This document shows positions 44,201 through 52,482 of a stretch of 64,000 bases of DNA, piece after piece. Under the pieces are notes generated by a model, which saw only the letters and a program-made list of their open reading frames with translations, ran no database searches and had not been told where the DNA came from. Source of the DNA: Modestobacter lapidis. Lineage in GTDB: Bacteria > Actinomycetota > Actinomycetes > Mycobacteriales > Geodermatophilaceae. The translations under genes were made by a program, and so were the position numbers. Every line of letters begins with the position of its first letter. The first letter of the stretch is position 1. The stretch spans positions 172,380 to 236,379 of the forward strand of contig JABAKE010000006.1 of the NCBI GenBank assembly GCA_019779905.1. Reading direction: 5' to 3'.

Positions 44201-44728
44201 ATGATCATCGTCGCCGGGGCGCTGCGGGTGCGCCCGGAGGAACGGGCCGGCTACCTGGCCGGCTGCCGGGCCGTGGTCGAGCAGGCACGGCGGACAGCGG
44301 GCTGCCTGGACTTCGCGATCTCCGCCGACCTGCTCGACGACGGGCGGGTCAACGTGTTCGAGCGGTGGCGCAGCCGAGCCGAGCTGGCAGCCTTCCGCGG
44401 GTCCGGGCCCGCCGACGACCAGCAGGCGGCGCTGCTCTCGGCCGACGTCGCCGAGTACTGCGTCGACTCGGATGGCGAAGACTCGGGTGGCGAAGGCTCG
44501 GGTGGCGCCGACTCGGATGGCGCCGGGTCCGAGGAGCCCGGGACGGCGTTTCCCCGGGACATCGGCCGGCCGGCGAGCCGCGCGCTCGCCGCCGCCGGGT
44601 ACCGCGCCCCGGCCGACCTGACGGCAGTGTCCGAGCGGGAGCTGCTCGCGCTGCACGGGGTCGGCCCCCGGGCCGTGGAGCGGCTGCGCCGCACCATGGC
44701 CGAGCAGGGCCTGGCGTTCCGGCGATGA
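44201..44728 (+). CDS. Antibiotic-biosynthesis-monooxygenase (ABM) domain fused to a C-terminal helix-hairpin-helix domain
   Basis: 175 aa. Residues 1-88 form an ABM/YgiN-like ferredoxin-fold domain (MIIVAGALRVRPEERAGYL, CLDFAISADLLDDGRVNVFERW). Residues 89-110 are an acidic Ser/Gly/Asp repeat linker. Residues 115-175 form a HhH-like module (FPRDIGRPASRALAAAGY, then LALHGVGPRAVERLRRTM), known for DNA binding or protein docking. The combination is unusual and the role unknown. ATG with AAGGAG 5 nt upstream. Confidence 0.75.
   Translation: MIIVAGALRVRPEERAGYLAGCRAVVEQARRTAGCLDFAISADLLDDGRVNVFERWRSRAELAAFRGSGPADDQQAALLSADVAEYCVDSDGEDSGGEGSGGADSDGAGSEEPGTAFPRDIGRPASRALAAAGYRAPADLTAVSERELLALHGVGPRAVERLRRTMAEQGLAFRR
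44465..44524 (+). repeat. Tandem 15-bp repeat (4 imperfect copies) in the ABM-HhH linker
   Basis: Copies of gactcggatggcgaa with a few changes encode the acidic DSDGE/DSGGE linker between the two domains. Confidence 0.85.
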
Positions 44729-44744
44729 CCCCTCCGACCAGACC

Positions 44745-44762
44745 CTGACCGCAGTCGGTCAG
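44745..44762. terminator. Short hairpin between convergent genes
   Basis: CTGACC pairs with GGTCAG around 6 nt; it overlaps the MarR stop codon. Weak terminator candidate. Confidence 0.3.
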
Positions 44763-45172
44763 TCGGTGAGCAGCCGCAGGATCCGTTCGAGCTCGGCCCG
44801 ATCGGCCGGGGCGAGCCGGTCGAACAGCTCGGTGGAGTCCGCCGTCCGGGCATCGGCGAGCTCGCGCTGGATCCGCCGTCCGGCCTCGGTCGGCCGCAGC
44901 ACCACCGCGCGCCGGTCCGCCGGGTCGGCTGCCCGCTCCACCAGCCCGCGCTCCTGCAGACCGTCGGCCACCTCGGTCGCCGAGCGGGGGGCGATCCGGA
45001 GCGCCTCGGCCAGGTCGGACAGCCGCACCCCGTCGCCCGCGCACACCACCCGCAGGGCGCGGGCCTGGTGCGGCGAGAGGTCCCACGGCGCCAGCGCCTC
45101 GCGCCACCGGCGGCGCTGGGTTCGCGCGACCCGCATCAGCAGGTCGCCGAGTGCCGTCCCGTCGTCAGCCAC
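44759..45172 (-). CDS. MarR family transcriptional regulator
   Basis: 137 aa winged helix protein: LSPHQARALRVVC, LSDLAEALRIAPRSATEVADGLQERGLVER (recognition helix) and the wing DPADRRAVVLRPTEAGRR. GTG start at 45170-45172. Divergent from the ABC exporter gene, with palindromes between them; it probably represses itself and the exporter and is released by a small-molecule ligand. Confidence 0.88.
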   Translation of the reverse strand: MADDGTALGDLLMRVARTQRRRWREALAPWDLSPHQARALRVVCAGDGVRLSDLAEALRIAPRSATEVADGLQERGLVERAADPADRRAVVLRPTEAGRRIQRELADARTADSTELFDRLAPADRAELERILRLLTD

Positions 45173-45197
45173 CCGGGAATCGTACCGGTACTCCGCC

Positions 45198-45223
45198 GGT
45201 TACCACACCGTGAGGTAACCTCA
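45198..45223. promoter_or_regulatory. MarR-type operator between marR and the ABC exporter
   Basis: Two overlapping dyads: GGTTACC (45198-45204)/GGTAACC (45214-45220) with a 9-nt spacer, and TGAGGT-A-ACCTCA (45211-45223). They sit in the short divergent promoter region. Confidence 0.6.
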
Positions 45224-45251
45224 GCAAACGGAGACGGAACGAGGTGGTCGG

Positions 45252-47111
45252 ATGGACGGCGGCATGGACCCCGTGGGTCGCGGTGGCGGCGGTGGGGGCG
45301 GCGGTGGTCGTTCCGGGGGCCGGCCCGACCCGGCCGACCGGGCGCAGCTCGAGCGCTCGCCGGTCCGCTGGGGCCGGGTGGCGGCGCTGTTCCGGCCCTA
45401 CCGCTGGCAGCTGGGCGTGGTCGTCGCGCTGATCGTGGCCTCGTCCACCGTCGCGCTGGCCACCCCCTTCCTGATCCGGCTGGTCATCGACGTGGCGCTG
45501 CCGGAGCAGGACGTCGGCCTGCTGGCCTGGGCCGTGGCGGGGATGGTGGCGGTCGCGGCGGTCACCGCCGTCCTCGGCGTGGTGCAGACCTGGCTGTCCA
45601 CCACCGTCGGGCAGCGGGTCATGCACGGCCTGCGGACGGCGGTCTTCACCCACCTGCAGCGCCAGTCGCTGGGCTTCTTCACCCGCACCAAGGGCGGTGA
45701 GGTGCAGTCCCGGCTGATGAACGACGTCGGCGGGATGCAGTCGGTGGTCACCTCGACCGCGACCTCGTTCGCCTCGAACGCCACCACCGTCATCGGGACG
45801 GTGGTCGCCATGGCCGCGCTGAGCTGGCGGCTGTCGCTGCTGTCCCTCGTCGTCCTGCCCCCGGCGATCATGCTGACCCGCAAGGTGGCCCGGATGCGCC
45901 GGACCATCACCGCCCAGCGGCAGCGGCACCTCGCCGACCTGCACTCGCAGGTCGAGGAGGGGCTCAGCGTCAGTGGCGTGCTGCTCGGCAAGACCCTCGG
46001 TGCGGGCCCGGCCCAGTCGCAGCGGTTCACCGGCACGTCGCAGGACCTGGTCGGGCTGGAGGTCCGGTCCCAGCTGGCCGGCCGCTGGCGGATGGCCACG
46101 ATGAGCATCGTCTTCGCCGGTATCCCGGCGCTGATCTACCTGGCCGCCGGGCTGCCCGCGACGTCCGGCGGCATGACCATCGGCACCCTGGTCGCCTTCA
46201 CCGCACTGCAGGGCAACCTGTTCCGCCCGCTGATGCAGCTGCTGGACATCGGCGTCTCGCTGACCGCGTCGATGGCGCTGTTCAGCCGGGTGTTCGAGTA
46301 CCTGGACCTGCCGGTCGACATCGACGACCCCCCGCACCCGGCCGCGGTCGACCCCGCCGCCGTCCGCGGCGAGGTCCGCTTCGACGCCGTCGGGTTCCGC
46401 TACGACGGCAGCTCCCGCCCCGCGCTGGACGGCGTCGACCTCACCGTGCCCGCCGGCACCACGCTGGCCCTGGTGGGCGAGACCGGGTCGGGCAAGAGCA
46501 CCCTGGCCTCGCTGGTCGCCCGGCTCAACGACCCGACCACCGGCCGGGTGACCATCGACGGGATCGACGTCCGCGACCTCGCGCTGGCCGATCTGGCCCG
46601 CATCGTCGGCGTCGTCTCGCAGGAGACCTACCTGCTGCACGGCACGATCCGGGCGAACCTGCGGCACGCCAAGCCCGACGCCACCGACGCCGAGATGGTC
46701 GACGCCGCCCGCCGGGCCCAGGTCCACGACCTCATCGCCGCCCTGCCGGCCGGCTACGACACCGTCGTCGGGGCCCGCGGCCACCGCTTCTCCGGCGGGG
46801 AGAAGCAGCGGCTGGCCATCGCCCGCACGCTGCTGCGCGACCCGCGGGTGCTGGTGCTCGACGAGGCCACCAGCGCGCTGGACAACGAGACCGAGCGCGC
46901 CGTCCAGGCGGCCCTCGACGAGGCCAGCCGCGGCCGGACGACGATCACCATCGCGCACCGGCTCTCCACCGTCCGGGACGCCGACCGGATCGCCGTCCTC
47001 CGTGCGGGGCGGGTGGTCGAGCGGGGCACCCACGAGGAGCTGATCGACCTCGGCGGCCGGTACGCCCGGCTGGCCGGCGCCGCCGAGCGGGACGCGGTCC
47101 TCGCGGGCTGA
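45252..47111 (+). CDS. ABC transporter, fused permease and ATPase (MDR-type exporter)
   Basis: 619 aa. A Gly-rich N-terminus (about 10-25) precedes six membrane helices (about 50-330) and an ATPase domain (about 370-610): Walker A VGETGSGKSTLASLV, Q-loop VSQETYLLHG, signature FSGGEKQRLAIARTL, Walker B VLVLDEATSALD, H-loop IAHRLSTV. Half-size exporter that acts as a homodimer or heterodimer. Likely a drug or lipid exporter controlled by the divergent MarR protein. ATG 45252 has GAGGTGG upstream. Confidence 0.9.
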   Translation: MDGGMDPVGRGGGGGGGGGRSGGRPDPADRAQLERSPVRWGRVAALFRPYRWQLGVVVALIVASSTVALATPFLIRLVIDVALPEQDVGLLAWAVAGMVAVAAVTAVLGVVQTWLSTTVGQRVMHGLRTAVFTHLQRQSLGFFTRTKGGEVQSRLMNDVGGMQSVVTSTATSFASNATTVIGTVVAMAALSWRLSLLSLVVLPPAIMLTRKVARMRRTITAQRQRHLADLHSQVEEGLSVSGVLLGKTLGAGPAQSQRFTGTSQDLVGLEVRSQLAGRWRMATMSIVFAGIPALIYLAAGLPATSGGMTIGTLVAFTALQGNLFRPLMQLLDIGVSLTASMALFSRVFEYLDLPVDIDDPPHPAAVDPAAVRGEVRFDAVGFRYDGSSRPALDGVDLTVPAGTTLALVGETGSGKSTLASLVARLNDPTTGRVTIDGIDVRDLALADLARIVGVVSQETYLLHGTIRANLRHAKPDATDAEMVDAARRAQVHDLIAALPAGYDTVVGARGHRFSGGEKQRLAIARTLLRDPRVLVLDEATSALDNETERAVQAALDEASRGRTTITIAHRLSTVRDADRIAVLRAGRVVERGTHEELIDLGGRYARLAGAAERDAVLAG

Positions 47112-47220
47112 GCGCCCGCCTCCGGTCGCCACGCTGTGACCTGGGCCATAGAGTCATGGGTCCGGCTCCGCGGCGGGGCCGGACGAGGGGGGGCCGCCGG
47201 AGAGCAGGGAGCGCGCGCAG

Positions 47221-48132
47221 ATGGTGGGGTACCACCGGGATGCACGTGAGCTCCGGCTGACCGGCCTGGAGTCCGACTTCCTGCAGGCCACCAGCGCGCT
47301 GGTCTGCGTCGTCGACCGCGACGGCCGGATCGTCCTGGCCAACCCGGCGCTGCAGCGCTTCACCGGCCGGCCGGCCGAGGAGCTGCACGGCCAGCACTTC
47401 TGCGACGTCTACGTCGTCGCGGAGCACGTGGAGCTGGCCAAGGACGCCGTCGCCCGCGCCATGGCGACGGGCGTGGCCCACCCGCAGGAGGGCGACTGGC
47501 TGGCGGCCGGTGGGGTGCGCCGGCGCGTCGCCATGCAGAACGACGTGCTGTTCGACGACCTCGGGCGGCCCTGGGCCGTCGCGTGCGTGGGCCTGGACGT
47601 GACCGAGCGACGGGGGCAGGAGGAGAGGCTGCACCGGCGGGCGCACACCGACCTGCTGACCGGGCTGGCCAACCGGAGCGCCCTGTTCGAGGCGCTGACC
47701 CGGCACCTGGACCCGGCGAGCGGCGGGGGCTGCGGCGTCCTCTTCTGCGACCTCGACGACTTCAAGGTGGTCAACGACCGGCACGGGCACGCCGTCGGCG
47801 ACCACGTCCTGACGCAGGTGGCGGCGCGCCTGCGGGAGCTCGTGGCGCCGGACGACCTGGTGGCCCGCTTCGGCGGCGACGAGTTCGTGCTGCTCCGCCC
47901 GGCCGGGAACCCGGCCGGCCTGCGGGCCCTCGCCGACCAGGTGGTGCAGCGGATCGGCGAGCCGGTGCCCGGGCCGGCAGGCGAGCTGGCCGTCGGCGTG
48001 AGCGTCGGGATCGCCACCGCCGGGCCCGGCGAGGCGGCCGACGTGCTCATCGCCCGCGCCGACGAGGCGATGTACGGAGCCAAGACCCAGCAGCGCCGCC
48101 GACGACCGCGGTTCGAAGACCCGGCGAGCTGA
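47221..48132 (+). CDS. PAS-GGDEF diguanylate cyclase
   Basis: 303 aa. PAS domain (about 15-135; VCVVDRDGRIVLANPALQRFTG) followed by GGDEF (about 140-295): LTGLANRSALFEAL, CDLDDFKVVNDRHGHAVGDHVL and the intact active site RFGGDEFVLL. The inhibitory I-site RxxD is not conserved (APDD at that position), so product inhibition may be lacking. Makes c-di-GMP; the EAL protein at 56338 could degrade it. ATG at 47221. Confidence 0.9.
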   Translation: MVGYHRDARELRLTGLESDFLQATSALVCVVDRDGRIVLANPALQRFTGRPAEELHGQHFCDVYVVAEHVELAKDAVARAMATGVAHPQEGDWLAAGGVRRRVAMQNDVLFDDLGRPWAVACVGLDVTERRGQEERLHRRAHTDLLTGLANRSALFEALTRHLDPASGGGCGVLFCDLDDFKVVNDRHGHAVGDHVLTQVAARLRELVAPDDLVARFGGDEFVLLRPAGNPAGLRALADQVVQRIGEPVPGPAGELAVGVSVGIATAGPGEAADVLIARADEAMYGAKTQQRRRRPRFEDPAS

Positions 48133-48211
48133 GCCAGCGACCTGGCGTGACGGCGGTCCCAGTCGGCGCCGTTCCGGAATGGTGGCCGCCGGCCCGGGCC
48201 TCGAGCCGGAC

Positions 48212-49294
48212 ATGGACCTGTTCTCACCCGTGACCCTCGGTGACCTCGAGCTCGCCAACCGCGTCGTCATGGCCCCGCTCACCCGGATGCGCGCCGGTGC
48301 CGCCGGCGTCCCTGGGAACCTGCTCGTCGAGCACTACGAGCAGCGCGCCGGCGTCGGCCTGATCATCACCGAGGGCACCTACCCGAACGCGGAGTCGCAG
48401 GCCTACCCCGGCCAGCCGGGCATCGCCGACGACGAGCAGGAGGCCGGCTGGCGGCGCGTCGCCGAGGCGGTGCACGCCCGCGGCGGTCGCATCGTCCTGC
48501 AGGTGATGCACGGCGGCCGGGTGTCGCATCCCGACATCACCGGCACCGAGCGGATCGTGGCGCCGTCCGCCGTCGCCATCGACGGCCAGGTGCACACCCC
48601 GAACGGCAAGCTGCCCTACCCGGTGCCGCACGCGCTGACCACCGAGGAGGTGCAGGCGGTGCTGGCCGACATCGTGGCCGCGTCGAAGCGCGCCATCGCC
48701 GCCGGGCTGGACGGCGTGGAACTGCACAGCGCCAACGGCTACCTGCTGCACGAGTTCCTCTCGCCGGTGTCCAACCAGCGCGAGGACCGCTACGGCGGCA
48801 GCGCGGAGAACCGCGCCCGGTTCGGCATCGAGGTGGTGAGGGCGGTCGCCGCGGCGATCGGCGCCGGCAAGGTAGGGCTGCGGATCTCTCCGGCGCACAA
48901 CATCCTCGACGTCGACGAGACCGAGCCGGCCGACGTGCTGGCCACCTACGGGCACCTGGTCGACGCCCTCCGCCCGCTGGGCCTGGCCTACCTCTCCGTG
49001 CTGCACGCCGAGCCCGCCGGTGAACTGGTCCAGGAGCTGCGCCGGCGCTTCGACGGTCCACTGATCGCCAACAGCGGCTTCGGCACGGTCACCACGCGAG
49101 CCGAGGCCGTGCGGCTGATCGAGGCCGCCCACGCCGATGCCGTCGCCGTCGGCCGGCCGGTCCTCGCCAATCCGGACCTGGTCGAGCGCTGGGCCGGTGA
49201 GCACCCGGAGAACGAGCCGGATCCGGCGACGTTCTACGCCGCCGGTGCGGCCGGGTACACCGACTACCCGGCGCTGGCGCTCAGCCAAGGCTGA
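48212..49294 (+). CDS. Old Yellow Enzyme family alkene reductase
   Basis: 360 aa FMN TIM barrel: LFSPVTLGDLELANRVVMAPLTRMRA, LQVMHGGRVSHP, substrate-binding His/Asn in VELHSANGYLLHEFLSP, then RYGGSAENRARFGIEVV and VGRPVLANPDL. Resembles NemA/xenobiotic reductase and reduces activated C=C bonds. ATG at 48212. Followed by a strong hairpin terminator. Confidence 0.92.
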   Translation: MDLFSPVTLGDLELANRVVMAPLTRMRAGAAGVPGNLLVEHYEQRAGVGLIITEGTYPNAESQAYPGQPGIADDEQEAGWRRVAEAVHARGGRIVLQVMHGGRVSHPDITGTERIVAPSAVAIDGQVHTPNGKLPYPVPHALTTEEVQAVLADIVAASKRAIAAGLDGVELHSANGYLLHEFLSPVSNQREDRYGGSAENRARFGIEVVRAVAAAIGAGKVGLRISPAHNILDVDETEPADVLATYGHLVDALRPLGLAYLSVLHAEPAGELVQELRRRFDGPLIANSGFGTVTTRAEAVRLIEAAHADAVAVGRPVLANPDLVERWAGEHPENEPDPATFYAAGAAGYTDYPALALSQG

Positions 49295-49310
49295 GCAGTT
49301 CCCGCCACGA

Positions 49311-49349
49311 GGCCCGGCAGCCGTGGAATCCGCCGTGAGCTGCCGGGCC
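49311..49349. terminator. Terminator hairpin after the alkene reductase gene
   Basis: GGCCCGGCAGC (49311-49321) pairs perfectly with GCTGCCGGGCC (49339-49349) around 17 nt, 17 nt after the stop codon. Confidence 0.7.
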
Positions 49350-49437
49350 CTGTCGTGTCACGCCTGCCCGCGCGGCCTCGTCCGCCAGTGCGGCTGCCGG
49401 CGTAACCAGTTCCGCCGAAGGCGCTGATCTTCCCCAT
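49350..49437 (-). pseudogene. Remnant of an NAD(P)-binding (NmrA-like) protein gene
   Basis: On the minus strand an ATG at 49435-49437, with GGAGGGG 8 nt upstream, begins MGKISAFGGTGYAGS, the start of an NAD(P)H-binding Rossmann protein (FGGTGYAG motif). One extra base then shifts the frame; in the next frame ALADEAARAGVT continues the expected helix. After that all similarity is lost at the neighbouring terminator. The family has about 210 residues, so most of the gene is gone. Boundaries are approximate. Confidence 0.5.
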
Positions 49438-49579
49438 GCTGGATCCCCTCCGTCGTCGCTGCTCATGCCACCGGAGCGGCTCGTCGCGGGGAAACTGCAC
49501 CGTCGCGGTCCACATTCCTGGACGTCCGCCCGGCGGAGGGCAGCAGGGTGGCGGCCGGTCCCGCGGAGAGGCCGGCGCG

Positions 49580-50335
49580 TCAGTCGCGCCGGCCCGGACG
49601 GAGCCCGGACATCCCGCCGTCCACGGCCAGTTCTGTGCCCGTCACCGAGGCGGCCTGCGGGCTGGCGAGGTAGGCGATCGCCTGAGCCACCTCGTCCATC
49701 GAGACGAGCCGGCCGTTGGGCTGGCGGGCCTGGAGGGCCGCCAGCGCGGCCTCGCGGTCGTCGGCCACGTCCAGCAGCCGGCCGATCCACGGGGTGTCGA
49801 CGGTGCCGGGGTGCACGCAGTTCACCCGGATGCCCTCCCCGACGTGGTCGACCGCCATCGCGCGGGTGAGCGCGGCCACGGCTCCCTTGCTCGCCGAGTA
49901 CAGCGCCCGCTCGGGCAGGCCCGCGGTCGCGACGATCGAACCGACGTTGACCACCGCCGCCGCGTCCGAGCGGCGCAGCGCCGGGAGCGCGGCCCGGGTG
50001 ACGCGGGCCAGTCCGAGGACGTTGACGTCCAGCACGCGTCGCCACTCGTCGAACCCGTTGGCCTCCACCGTGCCGGCCGCCCCGATGCCGGCGTTGTTGA
50101 CCAGCACGTCGAGCCGGCCGAGCCGCTCGACGGCCTCGGCGACGGCGGCGGCCACCGAGGCGTCGTCGCTGACGTCGCCCCGCAATCGCAGCAGCGGGTC
50201 CGGCGCCCCGGACGGGTCGACGTCGAGCACCGCGACCCGCGCCCCCCGGGCGGCCAGCAGCAGCGCCGTTGCCAGACCGATGCCGGATGCCCCGCCGGTG
50301 ACGAGCGCGGCCCGACCCGCGAAGTCCTCGCTCAC
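49580..50335 (-). CDS. SDR family oxidoreductase (last gene of the unknown catabolic operon)
   Basis: 251 aa. TGGASGIGLATALLLA, NNAGIGAAG, catalytic Ser in NVGSIVATAG, Tyr-x3-Lys in LYSASKGA, HPGTVDTPW. GTG at 50333-50335 overlaps the stop of the preceding SDR (GTGA), so it belongs to the operon starting at 55150. Likely oxidises or reduces a hydroxy/keto intermediate. Confidence 0.85.
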   Translation of the reverse strand: MSEDFAGRAALVTGGASGIGLATALLLAARGARVAVLDVDPSGAPDPLLRLRGDVSDDASVAAAVAEAVERLGRLDVLVNNAGIGAAGTVEANGFDEWRRVLDVNVLGLARVTRAALPALRRSDAAAVVNVGSIVATAGLPERALYSASKGAVAALTRAMAVDHVGEGIRVNCVHPGTVDTPWIGRLLDVADDREAALAALQARQPNGRLVSMDEVAQAIAYLASPQAASVTGTELAVDGGMSGLRPGRRD

Positions 50336-51102
50336 GGCAGGGTCTGCCCGCCGTCGACGTGCCACGACTGGCCCGTGACGAACCGCGCCGAGTCGGAGGC
50401 GAGCACGATCGCGAGGTCCGCCACGTCCTCGGGGGCGGTCAGCCGGCCCATCGGGATGCCGGTCCGGAACTTCGCCGGGTCGCCGTTGATCTGCCGCTCC
50501 GGGCCGATCCCGAGCCGCCGCCACTGCTCGCGTTGCAGCTCGGTGTCGCAGGAGCCCGGGCACAGTGTGTTGACCCGGATCTGCTCCGCGGCCAGCTCCA
50601 GGGCCAGGCAGCGGGCCATCATGTCCGTGGCGGCCTTGGACGCGCAGTAGGCCCCCAGGTCCATCCGCGGGGTGCGCGCGCAGTTGGACGTGACCACCAC
50701 GATCGATCCACCCGCGCGCCGCCGACGCATGTGCCCGGCGGCCGCCCGGACGGCGAGATAGGCGGCGCGGGTGTTGACCGCGAACTGGGCGTCCCAGTCA
50801 TCGAGGGCGGACGTCGTCAGGTCGCCGGCCCGGAGGATGCCCGCGTTGTTGACGAAGACGTCCGGCGTGCCGAGGGCGTCGACGACGTCGTCCAGCGCGC
50901 GGGCCGCCTCGTCCGGCTCGGTGAGGTCGGCGACCACGGGGACGCCACCCAGCTCCGCAGCCAGGGTCTTCGCGCCCTCAGCGTCCTTGTCGATGACCGC
51001 GACGGTGGCGCCCGCCCGGGTCAGGGCGGTGGCGATCGCGGCGCCGATGCCGCGCGCGGCACCGGTGACAGCCGCCGTACGACCTTTCAGCACGCCGGTC
51101 AT
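50332..51102 (-). CDS. SDR family oxidoreductase
   Basis: 256 aa. TGAARGIGAAIATALT, DVFVNNAGILRAG, catalytic Ser in VVVTSNCARTPR, Tyr-x3-Lys in AYCASKAA, and a long substrate loop CPGSCDTELQREQWRRLG. The pattern recalls cyclic-diol dehydrogenases such as dihydrodihydroxybenzoate dehydrogenase, which would suit an alicyclic or aromatic substrate; this is inference. ATG shares ATGA with the MFS gene stop. Confidence 0.85.
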   Translation of the reverse strand: MTGVLKGRTAAVTGAARGIGAAIATALTRAGATVAVIDKDAEGAKTLAAELGGVPVVADLTEPDEAARALDDVVDALGTPDVFVNNAGILRAGDLTTSALDDWDAQFAVNTRAAYLAVRAAAGHMRRRRAGGSIVVVTSNCARTPRMDLGAYCASKAATDMMARCLALELAAEQIRVNTLCPGSCDTELQREQWRRLGIGPERQINGDPAKFRTGIPMGRLTAPEDVADLAIVLASDSARFVTGQSWHVDGGQTLP

Positions 51103-52415
51103 GCCCGGACCGACTCGTCGGAGTACCGCGCCCGGATGGTGAGCAGCGACCCCAGGCTGATCAGCGCGATGACAGCGAGCAGCGCGGCCATCGGCCAGGA
51201 GGCGTTATCGTAGGTGACCAGCAGGGCGCTGGCCACTAGCGGCACCAGCCCGCCGAGCATGCCGCCGATCTGGTACCCCAGCGACGCCCCGCTGTAGCGG
51301 ACCTCCGGCGGGAACATCTCCGCGTACAGCGCGGCCTGCGGGCCGTACATCAGCGGGTGCCCCAGCCCCATGATCACGATGATCCCGAGGAAGAGCAGCG
51401 GGGTCGAGCCGGACTCGATCATGGCGAACAGCGGGAAGGCGAACAGACCGACGAGGAGGGCGCCCGCGGCGAACACCGGCCGCCGGCCGACCCGGTCGGA
51501 CAGGGCCCCGAACAGCGGGACGGTGAAGCACATGACCACCGCGGCAACGAGGACAGCGCCGAGGAAGGTCCCGCGGGGGATGCCCAGGTGCGTCGTTGCC
51601 CAGGACAGACCCAGCACCGTGACCAGGTAGAAGACGGTGTTGATGATGATGAAGGCGCCGGCGGCGCTGAGGATGCTGCGGGTGTGGCCGGTGATGGCCT
51701 CCTTCACCGGCATCCGGGCGGTGTTGCCACTGGCCTCGAGCTGGGCGAAGACCGGCGACTCCATGAGCCGGAGCCGGACCACGAGCCCGACGATGATGAG
51801 GACCGAGCTCAGCAGGAACGGCACCCGCCAGCCCCAGGACAGGAACGCCTCGTCGTCGAGGAAGCCGACCGCCGAGAAGGCGGCGGTGGACAGGACGAGC
51901 CCGAGCGGGCTGCCGATCTGTGGCCACGAGCCGTAGAAGCCGCGCTTGCCGGGGGGCGCGTGTTCGACAGCCATGAGCACTGCCCCGCCCCACTCGCCGC
52001 CGACCGCGACGCCCTGCACGAAGCGCAGCGCCACGATGATGATCGGCGCGAGGATGCCGATCTGCGCGAAGCCGGGCACGAGGCCCATGGCCAGCGTGGC
52101 CAGGCCCATCGCCAGCAGTGAGATGACCAGCATCTTCTTTCGGCCAACTCGGTCACCGTAGTGCCCGAACACGGCTCCGCCCAGCGGCCGTGCGGCGAAG
52201 CCGACGGCGTACGTCGACAGCGATGCGAGGAGCCCAGCGGCCGGGGAGAAGTTAGGGAAGAAGAGCTGGGGGAACACCAGCGCCGCCGCGGTGCCGTAGA
52301 TGTAGAAGTCGTACCACTCGACCGTGGTGCCGATGAGGCTGGCGAACGCCACCTTGGTGCTCTGTCGCTGGTCCGTCTTCGGTGGGGCCGGGGGGCTGAT
52401 CGTCGTGTCCGTCAT
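51099..52415 (-). CDS. MFS transporter, metabolite:H+ symporter (MHS) family
   Basis: 438 aa with twelve predicted helices. The MHS start TVEWYDFYIYGTAAALVF (about 31-48), the loop motif GHYGDRVGRKKML between helices 2 and 3 and its repeat GALSDRVGRRPVF place it with organic-acid symporters such as KgtP, ShiA and PcaT. Probably imports the carboxylic-acid substrate of the operon. ATG at 52413-52415 with AAGGG about 10 nt upstream. Confidence 0.88.
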   Translation of the reverse strand: MTDTTISPPAPPKTDQRQSTKVAFASLIGTTVEWYDFYIYGTAAALVFPQLFFPNFSPAAGLLASLSTYAVGFAARPLGGAVFGHYGDRVGRKKMLVISLLAMGLATLAMGLVPGFAQIGILAPIIIVALRFVQGVAVGGEWGGAVLMAVEHAPPGKRGFYGSWPQIGSPLGLVLSTAAFSAVGFLDDEAFLSWGWRVPFLLSSVLIIVGLVVRLRLMESPVFAQLEASGNTARMPVKEAITGHTRSILSAAGAFIIINTVFYLVTVLGLSWATTHLGIPRGTFLGAVLVAAVVMCFTVPLFGALSDRVGRRPVFAAGALLVGLFAFPLFAMIESGSTPLLFLGIIVIMGLGHPLMYGPQAALYAEMFPPEVRYSGASLGYQIGGMLGGLVPLVASALLVTYDNASWPMAALLAVIALISLGSLLTIRARYSDESVRA

Positions 52416-52436
52416 TGCGATGACCCTTCGTTGGGT

Positions 52437-52472
52437 GTGTCGGGGGACGTGGGCGTGTCGGGGGACGTAGGT
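52437..52472. repeat. Two-copy 18-bp direct repeat
   Basis: gtgtcgggggacgtgggc is followed directly by gtgtcgggggacgtaggt, between the MFS and flavoenzyme genes. It may be a spacer duplication. Confidence 0.75.
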
Positions 52473-52482
52473 GAGGAGGGGA

